NCBI GenBank assembly: GCA_009741485.1
Contig: CM019220.1
Location: forward strand, 24,270,646 to 24,334,645
Direction: 5' to 3'
DNA length: 64,000 nt
From: Malurus cyaneus samueli
Lineage: Eukaryota; Chordata; Aves; Passeriformes; Maluridae
A program made the position numbers and the translations under genes. Numbering within the stretch: position 1 is the first letter of the stretch; the number at the start of each line of letters is the position of its first letter. The notes below the pieces were generated by a model. The model searched no databases and was not told where the DNA came from. It saw only the letters and a list, made by a program, of their open reading frames with translations. Positions 44,001-59,000 of this stretch are shown in pieces.

Positions 44001-47000
44001 TGTTTAATCAACAACATTGCATGCAAAATCAAGGCCTTATTGAGAGTTCAGAGTTCAGCATTTAAGCAGCTGAATGTTTTGCTGTATGCAGGTTTAAAAT
44101 TTATTAATGGGAAAGAATTAATTATAGTATCTATCAGGAAGGAAGCTCAGGGATTGTTAAGAGCTGATCTATTAAAAATACTTACAAAGATAAAATTTTC
44201 AGTGCCTTTGACAAAAAAAAACAGATGTGTTTTCACGTAAGGATAGTCTTCCTCATTTCTGGAATGCTTGCCATGTTCTATCAGTTTTCATTCCTAGCTT
44301 GGTAACATTCAAGCATGGCAAATATCAGTTCAGTTGGGACATTTTTCCTGTGTGCGTTACTTTTTCTAGCTCACAAGAAAATGAAAACTTACTCAGTTCT
44401 TACACTGCAAACTTTTATGATTCTGTATAAATACTCTCATACTTTCCAAAAGGATTTGATTTGTCCTAGAGCATAGAAGAGTCGTCTATTTATTTTTTCA
44501 GATAGTGTGCTGATACCAGCAATCTGAAAGGCATCTTACATATCTTAATTGCCATGCCCTGCTGAAATATTCTGTGTTTTGGTTGTGTACTGAATAGCTA
44601 TTCACAGTTTTGAGATGTTGGAGAATTTAAATTTAGCAGTTTGTTCCCTTGCAGCTCATCTTCTCCAGCCTGCATTTTTAACAGTGAGCTCGGACTAAGT
44701 TCCGAGGCAGTAAATACAATGTCAGAAGTGCAAGGTTGCAGTGTTTAATGGAGTCAGATAGGAATGTGCCTTGTTTTTAAGATGATTGTCTTTCACTTAA
44801 TAGCAGCAAGGACAACCTTTCATGTTGGGGGGCTTATTTTTTCTTTTGTGTAATTTTTTTTTTAACTAATAAGGCTGGCAGTATGTCTCCATGTTTTTTT
44901 TCAAGGTCACCTTATCAACTGTGGACTATTTATCACCTTAGCTCTTAGGGCAGCTGGAAATACAGATCATCATGGCTTTTAATTCTCTGTCATATTCCAT
45001 ATGTTCTTTCTTTAGACTGCTCTCTTGCATTTATCTCTGTCTTGTCATCACTAATGGAAAGGTCCTTTAGTATGAATCCAATTAACTTTTCTCCTGAAGT
45101 CACAAGTCTGCTCACACTTATTTTTTTAACTCCTCACCATTTCTCTTACCCTGCTGTGCCAAGATGTTTCGGGATGATACAGACTAATTACATAGGGTCT
45201 CATGGGCATATATTAATAAAATGGCCAAATGAATAATTAAGCAAATGGTTTTATCTGAGCATGCATCCTGCAAATTGACTATTCCTTCTCCGTACATAGT
45301 GAGACATTGCTAGTCCCTGCAGGGTTTGTCAGGTGGAAAGTGGGAACCAGGTACACTTGTTTCTTTGGCCAAATTGTATGCTGCAGGAAGTCCATGGTTT
45401 ATGACTTTGGGAAAGCCAAGGAAAAAAGAAAAAAAAACAACCAAAAAGCAACTCCACAAATATGTAGAACAGAGTGAGAGCATATACGTGAGCCAGGTGT
45501 ATACATGGGCTCTCTATAGGGTACAATGGTTATACAGGTCAGCTTTTTATCATCTTTGTGGTTACTGGTTCCAGGGCATTTGTCTGAGAGGTGAACTGAC
45601 ACTGTCCTTCGTGTTCCTCATCTACATGAAAGGAATTTTGTCTCTGCAATGCAAAAATTGGCATTGCAGTGAGATCTGTTGGGAAGGATGGGAATGGAGT
45701 TAAATTTTTCTTCTGGCGAACTCTTTAAAACTGCTTAGACCTGGACTAGCTACTTATGTGTCAGTTCTGGAAATCTGACACCAGTGCTGTAAGCACTTAC
45801 TATCTTGGGGCTGATCACTGTCTCAGAGTGGGAGATAATGTATGTATTTCACAGCACTGTTGAGATCTCCGTGTGCCTGGAGTTCTGGCAGGATTTGAGA
45901 CATGCTGTGGTCCTCCAAGGGCTGTGTCTGCAGAGGCAGCTTCTCCAGTCCTGGGCAGCAGGGTTTTCTCCAGCTCTTCCCAGCTGCATTCCTATCTTTA
46001 CTTATCAGGATTTTAAGTATTTCAGGCCTCCTATTTTTGTTGTCTGTTGTTCAAACACTTCTCACAAATACTGCCATTTCCTGACCCATTCCATTCAAAT
46101 CCATTCCACAACCTAGGTTACAGTTTTGGATTTATGATAGCAACTTTTTACAGGGGCAGTTAGTGATAGGACAAGGGGGAATGGTTTAAAATTTAAAAGG
46201 AGAAGAGATTCAGATTAGAAGTTAGGAAGAAATTCTTCCCTGTGAGGGTGCTGAGGCCCTGGCATCCAGATTACCCAGAGCAGCTGTGGCTGCCCCATTC
46301 CTGGAGGTGTTCGAAGCCTGGTTGGACAGGGCTTGGAGCAACCTGGGATAGTGGAAGGTGTCCTTGTTTGTGGCAAGGGGTGGGAACAAGGTGAGCTTTG
46401 TGGTCCCTTCCCAACCCGAACCATTCTGATTCTGTGACATTACCTAAGCATTGCTCCAAGCCAGGAAACAGGGTGCAGCTTCAAGCAAAGCAGACTTTGC
46501 TTCCAGGTTGTAAGGAGGTTCTCAAGCTCCTGTGAATATGTGAGGATTTGTGAAATGCTCTCATACAAGAAGCAATTTTGATTATGTTGATTCTTAAGGT
46601 GCCTGACGAGCTTCCATATCTGTTTTACATTTCTGCAGAGAACCACTCTGCCCCCCCTGATGTGACCACTGGCCTGGTGGAATACCTGCATCATGAGCGC
46701 CCACAGGTCCCATCCATGCGAGGAGTGCCCAGAGGCTACAGCAGCAGCATTCTGGAAACTGCAGATGGTGATTGCATTATAGACCTCCTACCTTTCCATC
46801 TATGGCCACTTGTATATATATCTTCATGTACATCTAAATTTTATATTGAGACAGAGCTTTAAATTTTGATAAATATAAAACCACATATTTATATGTAATG
46901 TACACAAACTAAAATCAGCGTTCAGCATGTTTTGTGTCGTGATTATTTTTACAAGCCCTGTAAAATATTGAAAGCTAGGGAACAGCATTGTTTGAAAGCA

Positions 47001-50000
47001 AATAAATCCACAGTGGAAACTCTTACTGATTAAAGCTGTTTTCTTCCAAACAAGGTACTTGTCCTAAGAGACTTTTCCAGCTGAAAGTTGTGTTTTAGTG
47101 TATTTTGGTTAATATATGATAAATAATAAATCTTTTCCATTTGGCAGGTGTCCCAGTAAATAGCAGAGTGTCCTCTAAAATCCAGCAGCTGCTAAATACC
47201 TTGAAAAGACCAAAGCGCCCGCCTTTGAAGGAGTTTTTTGTGGATGATTTTGAAGAACTGCTAGAAGGTTAATTTTCTTTCAGATACATTTTTTTACTCC
47301 TTGTGTAAGTGGTTCACCACAGAACTGATACTTCTTAGCAAGTGTTGGTTTCTTTTTCTCTTCCTAATAGAAAGCAAATCATGGTAACACTAATACAGTG
47401 GTACAAGAAAGGTCCTATGTTATCACAAGTGAAAGATAATCTTTAATTTGACCTTCCTACTCAGTGTGATATTTCTGAGCAACCACCACTAGATTTACCT
47501 TACTATTGTTTTGATACTTGTAAGAAGCAATGTTTTTGTGATTATAGCCTCTTGCTGAAGTTTCTCCACATGAACTTCTATTGATGTGCCTGTAATTGTG
47601 GAGAGCATCACTTGGAACCGTTAATTTTACTGGTTGCCTACACAGAGTGTTATCTAACTCCAAGCAGGACTTTGCGAACTGAGGTCAGGACACTTCACTT
47701 TCTGGAGCAGCTTGGAGCAGGATTTTAACAGGAGGCCCTTCTTTAGTTAGGCCAGTGTCTGAAAAATACATTGTTAGACAAGCATAGTGTCATTTTTCAT
47801 CATCTGTTAAAAATTCAATGCAGCAAAAATCAGTATCCACATGTCACTCTGCCATTGTCGCTGATAACCATTCTTGACTTGGTGGAGGCTTTCATTGAAA
47901 CAGATGTGGAGGACAAGCACCAGAAACATCAGCTTTCCTAAGTAGAGAGAAGTGAGCTAGAGAATCAAATTCTGGTCCTTTGATAATGTGTAATAACAAC
48001 TCTAAAGTGATGATCACTGTTTTTTGGGAAGCCAAAAGATGATTAGCATACCATCATCATGAAGCAGAGGAGAAGTAGTTACACCTGTGAGGAAGAGGTG
48101 AATGGTTCACAGAATAGGCTGTGAAGTGTAACTTGGACATTTCATACAGATTGACATTTCCCATTTACTGTGCTCTGGTTTTAGTGCAACAGCCTGACCC
48201 AAATCAACCAAAGCCTGAAGGAAATCAAGTGAATGTACTTAAAGGGGAGCCCTTGGGGGTTGTGACCAACTGGCCCCCCTCCTTGCTGGCTGCCCTGCAG
48301 TGCTGGGGAACCACCCAGCCCAAAGCCCCTTGTCTGACAGCTTTGGATACCACTGGGAAAGCGATTTATACCCTGACCTACGGTACGTGTTGGAGCTACC
48401 TGGGAGGAGGAATTAGGTGTTCATTGTGGAACAACAGTTTGCCTTGCTTCAGAGGGATTGCCTGTGCTTGTGACACATGGTTTGAGATTGCTATAGGAAT
48501 GTAAATTATGAATTCATTCTGTATGAAAAATGTTTTTAAAGAAGTTAAGGAAGGGAAAACGTTTATTGTAAAATGTACGGATTCCTTCCAAGTGGCTATT
48601 TGTAGATCTCCTAGAATTGTGGGATTTTTTAAATAAAAGAATACTAAAAATAGCCCACTGTAAACGGGGAGGTAGAAACACATGACTTAGTAACACACTC
48701 TTCAGATTCCCAGAGGAGATATTCCATTTTGGCATCTTCTTACACATCCTTATAGGGAAAACTTGTACCTTAGGAGCATAACCAGGATGTTAATAGTGGG
48801 AAGTGAAAATTGCCTGTATTAATGAACTAGAAGTTCTGTGGTAAATTGCATTTTTGGGGAAAATAACTGTGTCCTTCAGGATAGCTCACTGCAGCATTTC
48901 ATTGTATAGTGTGTTAAAATGTTAACTTTATTGTTTGCGTTCTCACAGATGAAGGATGCAGGAAATATAGTTGAGCAGCTGCATTAATTTAAATACTCTG
49001 CAGTGGAGCTTTGAGTGTTGTTTAGAATATCATGTTTAGTTTTACATTTAATTTTTTTTTAAAAAAAGGAAAAGGTAAACCGAAAAGAAGCCAAGTTCTA
49101 AATTGTACTTGGACTCTCTTCCAGCTGTTCTGATACAGTCATACTTAGTGCATGTGTGAGGGGCTGAGATTTGCCCATTAAGTGTTAAAATATTAGTTTG
49201 TTTTTTGATTTCTTTTTCTTTAGGCAAGCTGTGGAGTCGAAGCTTGAAGTTAGCCTATACCTTGCTAAATAAACTAACCACTAAGAATGAACCCCTTCTG
49301 AAACCTGGAGACCGGGTAGGCTGCTGTTGAGAGTGGTCCCTTTGGATGAAGTAGTGAGGAATAGCTTTAGCTGAAGAGAGCCTTGTAATAATATATTGTA
49401 ATAATAAATTGTGAAGTAATCATTAATGTGACTTGTAATAATACATTGTCCCAATACTTAATATTTCTGTTCCTAGTTATATATGAACCTGTACATTGTT
49501 GTGAAGATTTTGTTCCACTAATTAAAAAGCAGCCTCCCTGCCAAATGACAAAAAAAAATTCTTATTCTACTGTATTTTCGTAGGTAGCTCTCGTATTTCC
49601 TAATAGTGATCCAGTTATGTTTATGGTGGCATTTTATGGATGTCTCCTGGCAGAACTTATTCCTGTCCCAATAGAAGTTCCACTGACAAGAAAGGTAGGC
49701 AAATGCATTCAACATTTTTATGGTTTAATAAATAAATGAAGTGTTTGTCTCTGCATGTGTGTGTGTGTGTATGTGTATAAATCCCACAGTCCTTACATGG
49801 GGTCATTCAGAGCCTGCTCCTTAGAAAGCATCTTTCTAATCTGACTGTTCGATGTATATTCTGTGCTTGGAATTATATTTAATATTTATTTAAGGAAAGA
49901 GGAAAATAATACTAAGCTAGTAATTTAAGTATTTTAGGATATGTAACTGTAGAAATTATTTTAAAATTCATTATTTTCGAAAATGTGTGGACGTATTTCC

Positions 50001-53000
50001 CAAGAGTATATCAGAGAGAGGTTGTCTTTTCAAGTCTCATGCTAAGTCATGGGGCAGGCAGAGACACCATAGGTGTAATCCTACACACATTGAGATTATT
50101 GGGGAAGAACTAAAAAGCTACAGGCTCTGCTCCTCAGTGTATCAGGACTCAGAAACAGCATCAGACCAGTCGTCTGTTTTAGCTGAATTTAAAACCTCCC
50201 TACTGAGTTGAGGAGGGATGCACAACCATTGCTTCTGACTCTGCTTTCCTTACTAGATCTGCTGCCAAATTTTAGTTGGCGCTAAGCAAAACTAATTTTC
50301 TCAGTCATTTAAAGGTCTTATGGGATAGACTTGTTTTTTTCCTGTGATATAAATTGACCTAGTGTTTTCTAAATGTAAAGAGATTACAACAAACTGTCCA
50401 AAAGTTTTATTGTTTGTAAATTTGCTCTTGGTTTCTCCACAGGATGCTGGCAGTCAGCAGATTGGGTTTCTTTTGGGCAGCTGTGGAGTCACATTAGCTT
50501 TAACCACTGATGCCTGTCAGAAAGGCCTCCCGAAAGCTCAGACTGGCGAGGTGGTGACGTTCAAAGGTGTGGGTTTATTTTTTATGGGCTAAAAAGCAGG
50601 TATATTTGTTGTTGCTGTCAAACTACAGCTTTTGGGTTTGCTTGCATGGTTCTTACACATAAAGAACGGCCTTGATTGTCATGGCAGTGCATTGTGCTAT
50701 TTCTTCCTCTCAGACAAGGGGTTTTGTTTTTGCTTGCCTCCCATCATTATGCCTGAATACTAGGGGAAAAACTCTGATTTTTGGAATTGTGGTGACAGTA
50801 ACTTTTCTTTTTCTTTGAAGGCTGGCCTCGCCTCATTTGGTTTGTGATTGATGGGAAGCATCTGGCAAAACCAGCCAAGGACTGGCATCCACAGGTCCGG
50901 GATGCGAGCGACGAGATTGCTTATATCGAGGTGATCCAGTGTCATATGATAACTTCTGTGGTTACTCTGTCGTAGTTTATGTGATGTTTTCTTCCTTTAA
51001 ACTCTTGATACAATAAAAGAGATGACCATAGTATTTTAAACTGTGAAAGAATGTTTTCATCAGGCTGCCAGGCAGACTGGCAGTTAAACAACTGTGTGGA
51101 GTCAGGTTGAAGATGGAGGATAATCAGTATTCTGGAATCCCTGGAGTAGAGAAGCAGATTTTTTACCATACTAGTGTGTTCTGTGGACATAAATATATTT
51201 TTATGCTAGTTTTCTGACTTTAAAAATGCTGGGTTTGTTTTTATAATATGTTTTCAATTCACTACTGTAAATTTTCTTGATTTTGCTGTTAATCTAGTGC
51301 TTGTATACACTTTCTCTTCTCAGTACAAAACAAGTAAAGAGGGCAGCACAGTGGGCATTACTGTATCTCATGCCTCCATGCTGGCACATTGTCATGCACT
51401 GACTCAGGCATGTGGTTATTCAGAAGGTAAGTTAGATGTAACTTTAGAATTATGCTGACAGTTGTTTTTTTTTGCATCTTCAGACAATTTAAGTTGTGTA
51501 ATCATGTTTGCTGTCTTCAGAGAACTTTAGATACAGAGTAGTAGCTTCAACGGCAAAGGGAAGGACAAAATTCTTCATTCATAATGGGTGTGATGGGTGA
51601 AAGAGAGTTAAACCACCTGTGAAATCATAATCAAGGGATCTTCTTCTTAGCTAGTCACGTCCCACAAAAGAACATCTCCACAGGGATGTGAATATAGTGA
51701 GAGGTCTGCTTGTTTGCAGTCATTCTTCCAGTGAACAGCCAAGAACTGCACTTGGTTTTGACCATCTGCGTGGAGTTAATGTGTGCTACCATTAACAAAG
51801 CACTTTCCTGCATACATGCATCCTACATCAGTGATAAGCAAGTCTTACCTAATCAATGCAAGATATCCCTCAAAAATCAGGTTGAATCCTTGATTTAAAA
51901 TCTTTGATTCTTATTTGGTTTTTTTGAATCACATAAGATGCTTAGATTTTTTGGAGAAAATATTCCAGAAGATTTAGTAGAGCCATGGTGATATTTCTTA
52001 CTGGACCTAGTTCTTTCAAATACAGATTAACTTTTTCAGTTCAGCTGAAAAAGTTTGCTTCAAGACTAAATTTTCAGTCTGCATAGTTCACTGGCAGATG
52101 TTACACATGGAAGGAGTATTATAATGAATCAAGGTCTTAAATACTTTGTAATATTCTAGTCTGTAATCATAATTCAAAGATGATTGCTGTAAAGTAAAAC
52201 AAGGCAGTTGGAGCTTAAACAGCCTGTTTATTATAGGCAACAGAGCTTTGGTTTCTTAGCAGTGATGGAAGCTTCAGAGTTACTTTAATAAATTTGGAGT
52301 TCTTAAGTATTCTTATAAATATGCTTTTTAAATCTGATTTTTTTTTCTTTCACTTTCAGCTGAAACACTAACAAATGTCTTGGATTTCAAAAGAGAAGCT
52401 GGCCTTTGGCATGGAGTGTTAACGGTGAGTTTTGCAAGGAAGGCAAAGAACTGCAGCAATTTCCTCCTTTCAAGGGTAGTGTACTAGTATCAGAATGAGA
52501 CCACAAATTCATCAGTTCTCTCAAATGGGTTTTGTTTCAATATTTATATTTTTCAGTATAAACTGTTACTTTTTCAGTAACTTATTTAGCTTATCTTTTC
52601 ATAGAGTGTATGCCTAGTTTTCACTAACAGCTGTAAGAGTTACGCTGTAGCTGTGATGATGAGGGGGTTTATTTAAGTGTTGTTACATGTTCTGTATTTT
52701 TTAAGCCACTTGAAAGTTTATTTTTGATTCTTTTTCTCATAGAGCGTTATGAACAGGATGCATGTCATCAGTATTCCCTATGCATTAATGAAGGTTAATC
52801 CACTTTCCTGGATACAGAAAGTCTGCTCATACAAAGGTATCCTAAAAGTTTATTTATTTCACCCATATGTTTTTAGGTTATTAAGAACAAATTAAATTGT
52901 TTGTGTGAAATATCTGTACTCTACTGAGTACCCCATTTCAATGTTCTGTGTGCTGATAGTTTCACTGTTGAGTGACATTGATGGCTGCTTCTGAGAGACC

Positions 53001-56000
53001 TTTAAAGAAACTGTGTTTCTTAGTTTTTGAATGTATACAGAACATTTAAATTCTATGATCAAGCCCATCTGGAGCAATTGTGTATACATGTGTCATAGTA
53101 GTGGAATATTTGGCATTTGGATTTGTTTTCTGCATTTGTAATGTCATAAATTTTGTGTGTAGCTTCATAAATTTGGGTAAATACACAAGATTACTTACAT
53201 AATTTTATAATTAATCTTTATTTTGTTCTGCACATGCAGCATAATTATTATTTTGGTTTCCAGCCCGTGTAGCAGTAGTAAAATCCCGCGATATGCACTG
53301 GTCACTTTTGGCTCAGAGGGATCAGAGAGATGTCAGCCTGAGCTCCTTACGGATGTTAATAGTGGCAGATGGAGCCAATCCATGTGAGTATGGATGCTTT
53401 TCCTGAAGGCCAATCTTGCCAGGATTGTGTTCATTGTAAGCTCTGTGTCAGAGCTGATGCTTGGGGAGTTAAGCAGTTTGTTCTGTAATAAACCACTCCT
53501 TGTGTGCCAGTGATGCCACTGCCTTTTCTTTGCTGTTTGCACTTCTTGGCTATATTTACCTGCATAAATTCATCTTTTGATCTTCATGTTTTTATGAGTG
53601 CTATACTCTTCCATGTATTGACTTGAACTGATACCTAGGAGATACAAAAGTAGATATAATCCACTTTGGGCCAAGTGCTAGAGGCATGGTACAGTTGTGA
53701 AGTGAAGGTATGTCAGAAGGTATATCATTTGATGTTTGATTTTAAGTGCTGTGACCTCTGTAAGAAACAATCAGATAGCAGCTGTGTAAAAAGTTGACTT
53801 AAAATTACCCTTAGTGACAGAGTATACTGATCCCTGAAGGACTTTCCATGACAGTAAGAGCTGGGGAGTACTGCCACAGGAAGAGTATGCAGTTGAGAAT
53901 TTCATTCAGTGTACTTGTTAGTCACTAGGAGTTCTTTTTCCAAATCTACCCTCTAATGGTAAATTTGACTGTCTTTCAGAGAGTTTGAAAGAATATTTGA
54001 TTTGTACATGAACACGACAACATTCATGTAACTGAACTGAGAACATGCATATACTTTGAATTCCTGCACCTCAAAATTTCCTGCTCTTAGAAAAATGTTT
54101 CTAATTATGTGGTTATTCTTTTTAGGGTCAATATCCTCTTGTGACGCATTCCTGAATGTATTTCAATCCAGAGGTTTGAAACCAGAAGTGATCTGTCCCT
54201 GTGCTAGTTCTTCAGAGGCACTAACCGTTGCTATTCGCAGGTAATTCTAAGAAGTCAGCTGAAGCTTTTCTTGGCTACTGAAATGTGTTACAGTCACAAA
54301 ATGCTTTGGTTGGAAGGAGTTCCAATCCCCTGCCATGGGTAGGGACACCTTCCACAACACCAGGTTGCTCCAAGCCCCATCCAGCCTGGCCTGGAACACT
54401 TTCAGGGATGGGGAATCTCGTGTTAAGATGATAGTGAGAAAAGACCATGACCCACCTAGAGATCCCTAGGCAAGAGGAAATGTGAACTTCACAGATATCT
54501 CCTTCACTGAAGGATGGTGATTTTTGTTTAGTTTCTTTAAAAAGTTTAATATTTTCTGAGAATTGTCAGGCAGAAGGTGTTCTTTTCATGCTTTGGAAAA
54601 TCAAGGTCGCATCACTGAACTTACTGGAGGATCTTTTTTAAATGCCCCCAAAACAAGACTTAGTTTATTTGGAAGGAAGAAGGTGATGAATCCTCAGTTA
54701 ATTGCTTATGTACAATGTCTTGTAAACAGGGGGCTTAAAAAAGGTATTTGTACCTGATATGAAAAATACAATTGGATTTTTGGAGATAGTAAGGGATGCT
54801 CTGAGAAAAGGAAATACTTTAATTATTAGTAGACCTATGGGTGGGATATGCTGGAATTTTTTCGTAGCATTTCTGGTGAAAATGTGCTTTTATCAGAAAG
54901 TCAGATTCAAGAAAAATTGAAACAAAATATTTTGAAATGTAGGCGAGTTTTGCTTTAGCTCTTTTTTCATTTAGTTACGTTGTAAGTCTTGAACTCTTGT
55001 TTGCGTAAAGTGAGAAACTATTATTTTTCTTAACCTTGCGAAGCCTGAGAAACCAGCATAGTGTTTTTAGTGACTTATCACTAAAATATTGGTCTGTTGA
55101 TTCACATCTAATTGGACTTTGTCTCTTCCAGACCTCCTGAACTGGGTGGCCCCCCTCCAGGAAAAGCAGTGTTATCCATGAATTGTCTGAGTTTCGGTGT
55201 GATCAGAGTGGATACAGAGGAGAAGTTGTCAGTGTTAACTGTGCAGGATGTTGGGCAGATCATGCCTGGAGGTAGGAGAGTATTTTGTGCAGGTTTCAGC
55301 ATATTCCACATAAATTATCTTTATTATTACACTTGTGTGCATGAAATAAATAAAAATGTTAAATACCACTGAGGTAGTATGACGTGTTTTGACACATTAA
55401 CTAAACATGTGATGATTAGAGATTCATGTACAATAAATCTGAATGACCGTAGGTTTTGGTACGGATAAATGTTTTTGGCTTGTTGCAGAACTGTTTTTGG
55501 AATGGAGTGGCGTAGGATAGAATATTTCAGTTGAAAGGGACTCTTCCCAAATCCTGTGAGGGTGATGGAGCAACTAATTCTGGAAACTGTTTTTGTCATG
55601 CACATGGAGAACAAGAAAGTCATCAGGAGTAACCTGGATTAACCTGTTTCCTAATGGCATCTGTTTGCAACACTGTGCTTCCTGAATTAGGCAGAGCTGG
55701 GTATTGTTCCCAGGTTAGCTAATTGTTCTTCTTACTCTGAAGAAGGTTAGTAATGGCAGGGTGCCAAGCTAGACCTAAGACTGTGAACAGTGGGATGAAG
55801 GACTGAAAATGCGGTGCCATCTACTCCAACTTTTTGGCTGGCAATGTAACATGCCATGGCATTGTCTGTACTACTAGCTTCAGGCCCTGTCCTGACCTGC
55901 TCTGGTGTGCTTGAAGAGGATGAAATACAATTTTTTTTTATCTCTTTTCGCCCCTCAAGTTTACGATGTAGTTACCAAAGAACCTCATTGATTCTTGTCA

Positions 56001-59000
56001 TGCCCTTGGTGCCTTTGACTTTGCTATTCTTGGTCTCCTTATGAACTTCCTGCCTTGCAGAGCTGTGGTTCTAAAGCCCAGCTCTCTGTAGAACATTTAC
56101 TCAAGGTATGGATAAAGTGGAGACTGAACCTGTGTGATTTCAGCAACAACCTGTTCTCTGTACACCAAAGTCCCCGATATGAGTAAGAGGAGGCAGACAG
56201 CTCCCTACTCTGCTAATGAAATTTTCAGACATTGTGTCTGAGTCTCATTGGTCTTGTTTCGATTGCCTTATTATCTCCAGAAGCCTTTTGCCACCCCTAA
56301 AGTCAATGTTATTAAAGTTGTTACTGAATTTAAATTCAGTAGAACTTCCTTCTGCTGAAGACTGAGCAGGAGCTCTGCACTTTGTACCAAAATAAAGCAG
56401 AGAAGATGCTTGGTTGTTGTGGGGCTTCTCTAAAGTTTTTGCTTTGTATTAAGACCATTTGAAGTTGTTTTGAAAGTCCATAACAAATTCCAAGAAAGGC
56501 AGTAATTTCAGCTTCACAGTTGGACTTGATCTTAAAGGTCTTTTCCAACCTAATCAATTCTCTGATTCTGAACTGCCTTCGGTGTCTCAACAGAACAGTG
56601 ATTTTTCTGCTTCAGCTAGAACACAGATGTCATGTACTGCTACTGCTGTCGTTTGGGGTGTATCCATACTACTGCTGCCCCCTTGGAACCTCACTGAAAT
56701 TCAGTAATGCTTCCAACGTTTCCCTTTGATTATGGATTAGTCCCAGGGACATAAAAGGAGCGAGTATGCATTCCCTTCAGGTAGTCATGATTCCTTTGGT
56801 GAACTGACTGAGCTTAAACTCAGTGTTGCTCCTGTTCAGAAAAGTGGTATGTGATGCAGGATCAGTTGAAATCTTTCTTTGGATCAATTTATCCCATGTG
56901 GCTCCACCTCTGTGGCCTTCTCACTACCAAAAACAAGGTCATGCAAAACCAAGGCAGGGATGCTCCTGGCTTTGCTGTAGGCTTGCTCTCACAGCAAAAT
57001 GTGCTTGACTACATTAAGGTACAAAGCAGCCTGCAGCTACTCTTCATATTCAACTGTTGGAGCCGTAAGTCCCCTGGGCTAATTTTTTCACAGAGCATCT
57101 GCTCAGTGGCATGTTCAAATCTGCCTTAGAATGTTGGAAAAGCTCTCTGTATGCTTATGGGTAAGTAATTTGCCCTCATTATGAGTCATTGAAAAATATT
57201 TCACTGTCCTTGTGAAATGCTTGAGTGAACAGTCAGAGGGATCTGTGACCAAACCCTTCACCTTTGTCAAAATTCCTTGGAGCATTGTCTGGCAAATCTA
57301 GGGGACCTTTCTGGATTAGGGTGCCACTGGCAGGCACTGATAACACTACCATAATTTTCTACATTAGTAAGAAGTGACTTGTGTGAGGGGAGAACAGTTA
57401 AATATGTACCATTAAATGCCTCAAAGTGATACGACTTGTAATTGATGGCTGTTGCTATTTGTAGTAGCAAAGTGGTAAAACTACTTGTTGGTTAAGCAGA
57501 ATTTGGGCAGCTTAATCATTAACTCCTTTAAAACTCTGGTCAGCATTGGTCTGTCAGAATCTGGGGCAGATCTGCTTCAATTTATCCACATATTAAAAAT
57601 TGCAGCAGAAATTTCTCTGTATGTTCCTTAATGATAGAGTTCATTACTGAGGATAATGAATAACTTCGTTAAGAAATTCTCCAAAGAAGGAAGGAAGTCA
57701 AAAGACTAGCAGTTACTTACAGGGGTGTGCTAAGTTAAAAAAAAATATTGACTTAAGGAAATTAATTACTTAGTTTCAAATGAGTCTGCATGTACATTCT
57801 AACAGCGGAGATACTTGTGCCTTACTTGGTAAGATTTACATTTTTTCCAGTGTGGTATTCACAGAGGGTGTGCTCTGTCCATTCTAGCTTGGTGTTTGGC
57901 ATACAGGAGAGAACATACCACCACCTGCTCATTGTCCCTCTGCTGACTGATGAGTCTTGTTCTTGATCTGCTTTTGGTTTTGTATTTTTTTTTGAAGGCT
58001 TTTTTCCATCATCTGATCCCCACTGAACCTGGAAGTCTGCCCTAATCTTTCAAATACTTTGTGACGTAGGAGCTTACTCCTGAATTTCATTTGGGAATGT
58101 TCATGCCAAATTGTTTTGATCTCATTACCTGTGAAGACCTCTGGCATGCTTTATTCAGGAACTATCTGGTTAAAAGATCATGGATATAGTGTCCACTCTC
58201 ATCCTCCTTTTCTTCAGATCTTGCTATTTTCTCTGAGACACTGAGCCCACCTGCTCAGGGGCTCTTAGCCAACAGAACCATCAGCTCAGGGTCATGTCGT
58301 GTCACTGCAGTTTAACCCACAGGCCATTCTTGATGCCACATTCTCTTCACATGCATTATCTACCATGAATGCCCATCACAAGACCCTCAAGGAAAGTGCC
58401 ATCCACAGAGAAATCTTTCCCTCAAAGATAGCATGGGAATTCTTAAGAGAAAATCAAGTATGCATTCCCACAGAATCTTCTCCTGGAGGGATGATGTTTT
58501 ATCTCACCTTTTGACCACCTTGGCCTATTTTGCATAATTTCTGTCTGTAACTGGCATTGTTAAATTTGACTCCTAACAATATTCAGTTCATTTTTTCAAA
58601 CTGGACTGGTAAAGATGGTAGGGAGTGTGCCAGACCTCTTTTCTCTGCGTGCAACTTTCACATCTATTGGAATGTGATTGCCGTGTTATCTGTCATATTG
58701 GAAGCATATTATACCTTATGTTTGAGCCTGGATATGTTGCTCAGGGTGTTCAGTTAAGTTTGTCTCCCTGCTACTTCCCAACTAATCATTTCTGTTCTTT
58801 TACCAGGATCCTTCTCATGTCCTTTCTTTGACAGGAGCTAACACTCCTGAATCCGAAAGTTGTAAATCCCTATATTCTCTAATCATTCAAAGGCTGGTTC
58901 CTAGAAACAGTGCTGCTGCAGCAGCTACTTTCTTAACACTCAAGCAGAAAAACTTCAGGTTGGTACCAAACCTTGGGCTTCTGCAATGACAGTGTCATGT

